Part shown: piece after piece, positions 59,628-60,000 of the stretch
Numbering within the stretch: position 1 is the first letter of the stretch
Layout: the number at the start of each line of letters is the position of its first letter
From: Membranipora membranacea
Taxonomy: Eukaryota > Bryozoa > Gymnolaemata > Cheilostomatida > Membraniporidae
Length of the DNA: 60,000 bases
Assembly (NCBI GenBank): GCA_914767715.1
Contig: OU612072.1
Span: 13,022,001-13,082,000, forward strand
Direction: 5' to 3'
The notes under the pieces: generated by a model
Told to the model about the DNA's origin: nothing
Database searches by the model: none
The model's input: only the letters and a program-made list of their open reading frames with translations
Position numbers and translations under genes: made by a program

Positions 59628-60000
59628 AGTGGCAGAATATTAAGAACATACTGTATGAAACATCAAATGACAAACTGGTCACCACCGGAAATTAGCATGA
59701 ATGATGATAACGACACCGAACTAATTGGGATGATAAAGATCAAGAATGAAGCACGATCAGAGATGATGAACCAAACCATACCATCTACCAATGCCAAATA
59801 TAATTAGGCACACAAATGACTACAGCAACGGTGCTAAAGAATCAATGATTACAGACAAAGCGGCCAACCTATTGGAACCGCCTAACTTCATTGATCCAAA
59901 AGGCTTCTACCAGAGCATGAGAGTGATATCTGGTCCGAGAGTAAGCCATCCTTGAAAACTCTCGGACAAAGAAGGACAAAATGTGTTGTCAGAGAAACTG
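59628..60000 (+). mobile_element. Second copy of the RTE-like LINE, cut by the window end
   Basis: From agaatattaagaacatactg onward this matches the minus strand of 37230 down to about 36870 (ILRTYCMKHQMTNW, DNDTELIGM, DPKGFYQSMRVI). The match begins abruptly, so the copy is 5'-truncated. It has stops (for example after NAKYN) and a deletion, and continues past the window. Confidence 0.85.

Overview
This window is metazoan nuclear DNA, AT-rich and intron-rich, from a repeat-dense region. The kinds of gene and repeat (secreted cysteine-rich proteins, a CBM14 chitin-binding protein, CR1-like and RTE-like LINEs, tRNA-derived SINEs, a THAP/DDE transposon) suggest a marine invertebrate. I cannot name the phylum from sequence alone. 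Genes were modelled by hand from splice sites, reading phase and comparison of repeated copies.

Layout. Positions 1-2880 and 12507-15930 are two copies of a tandemly duplicated segment. Each copy holds the 3' end of a plus-strand NHL-repeat secreted-protein gene, then a convergent minus-strand gene for a small secreted protein. The second copy is complete: NHL gene at 7407-12486 (8 exons, 394 aa) and minus-strand gene at 14068-15487 (4 exons, 170 aa). The minus-strand gene of the first copy is dead (976-2592). The 5' part of another secreted cysteine-rich gene lies at 4556-5412. Several tRNA-derived SINEs sit here, including a head-to-head pair at 13139-13765. From 15.9 to 22.3 kb there is no recognisable gene, only a minisatellite in two blocks.

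From about 22.6 to 30.7 kb lies a CR1-like LINE (PHD-finger ORF1, endonuclease/RT ORF2). A young LTR retrotransposon (25493-29699) splits its reverse transcriptase. The two 240-bp LTRs differ at only two positions. Gag and pol are joined by a well-formed -1 frameshift signal: a slippery heptamer, a 5-nt spacer and a two-part stem-loop. Pol has two in-frame stops in the integrase.

A secreted CBM14 gene (six exons, 238 aa) runs from 34807 to 39839, with an RTE-like LINE antisense in intron 1. An inverted, decayed copy of its exon 2 lies at 40223-40370.

From about 40.5 to 55.8 kb is a giant imperfect palindrome: two arms of about 7 kb around a 1.2-kb spacer. Each arm contains a ~450-bp module three times in alternating orientation, plus LINE remnants. 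One edge of the palindrome falls inside a tRNA-SINE. Beyond it is a DNA transposon with a Myb/SANT-like accessory exon and a THAP plus DDE_Tnp_4 transposase carrying a few disabling lesions (56069-58483). The window ends inside a second copy of the RTE-like LINE.

The genes do not form an operon or pathway. The common themes are a local cluster of small secreted proteins and a strong history of inverted and tandem duplication.
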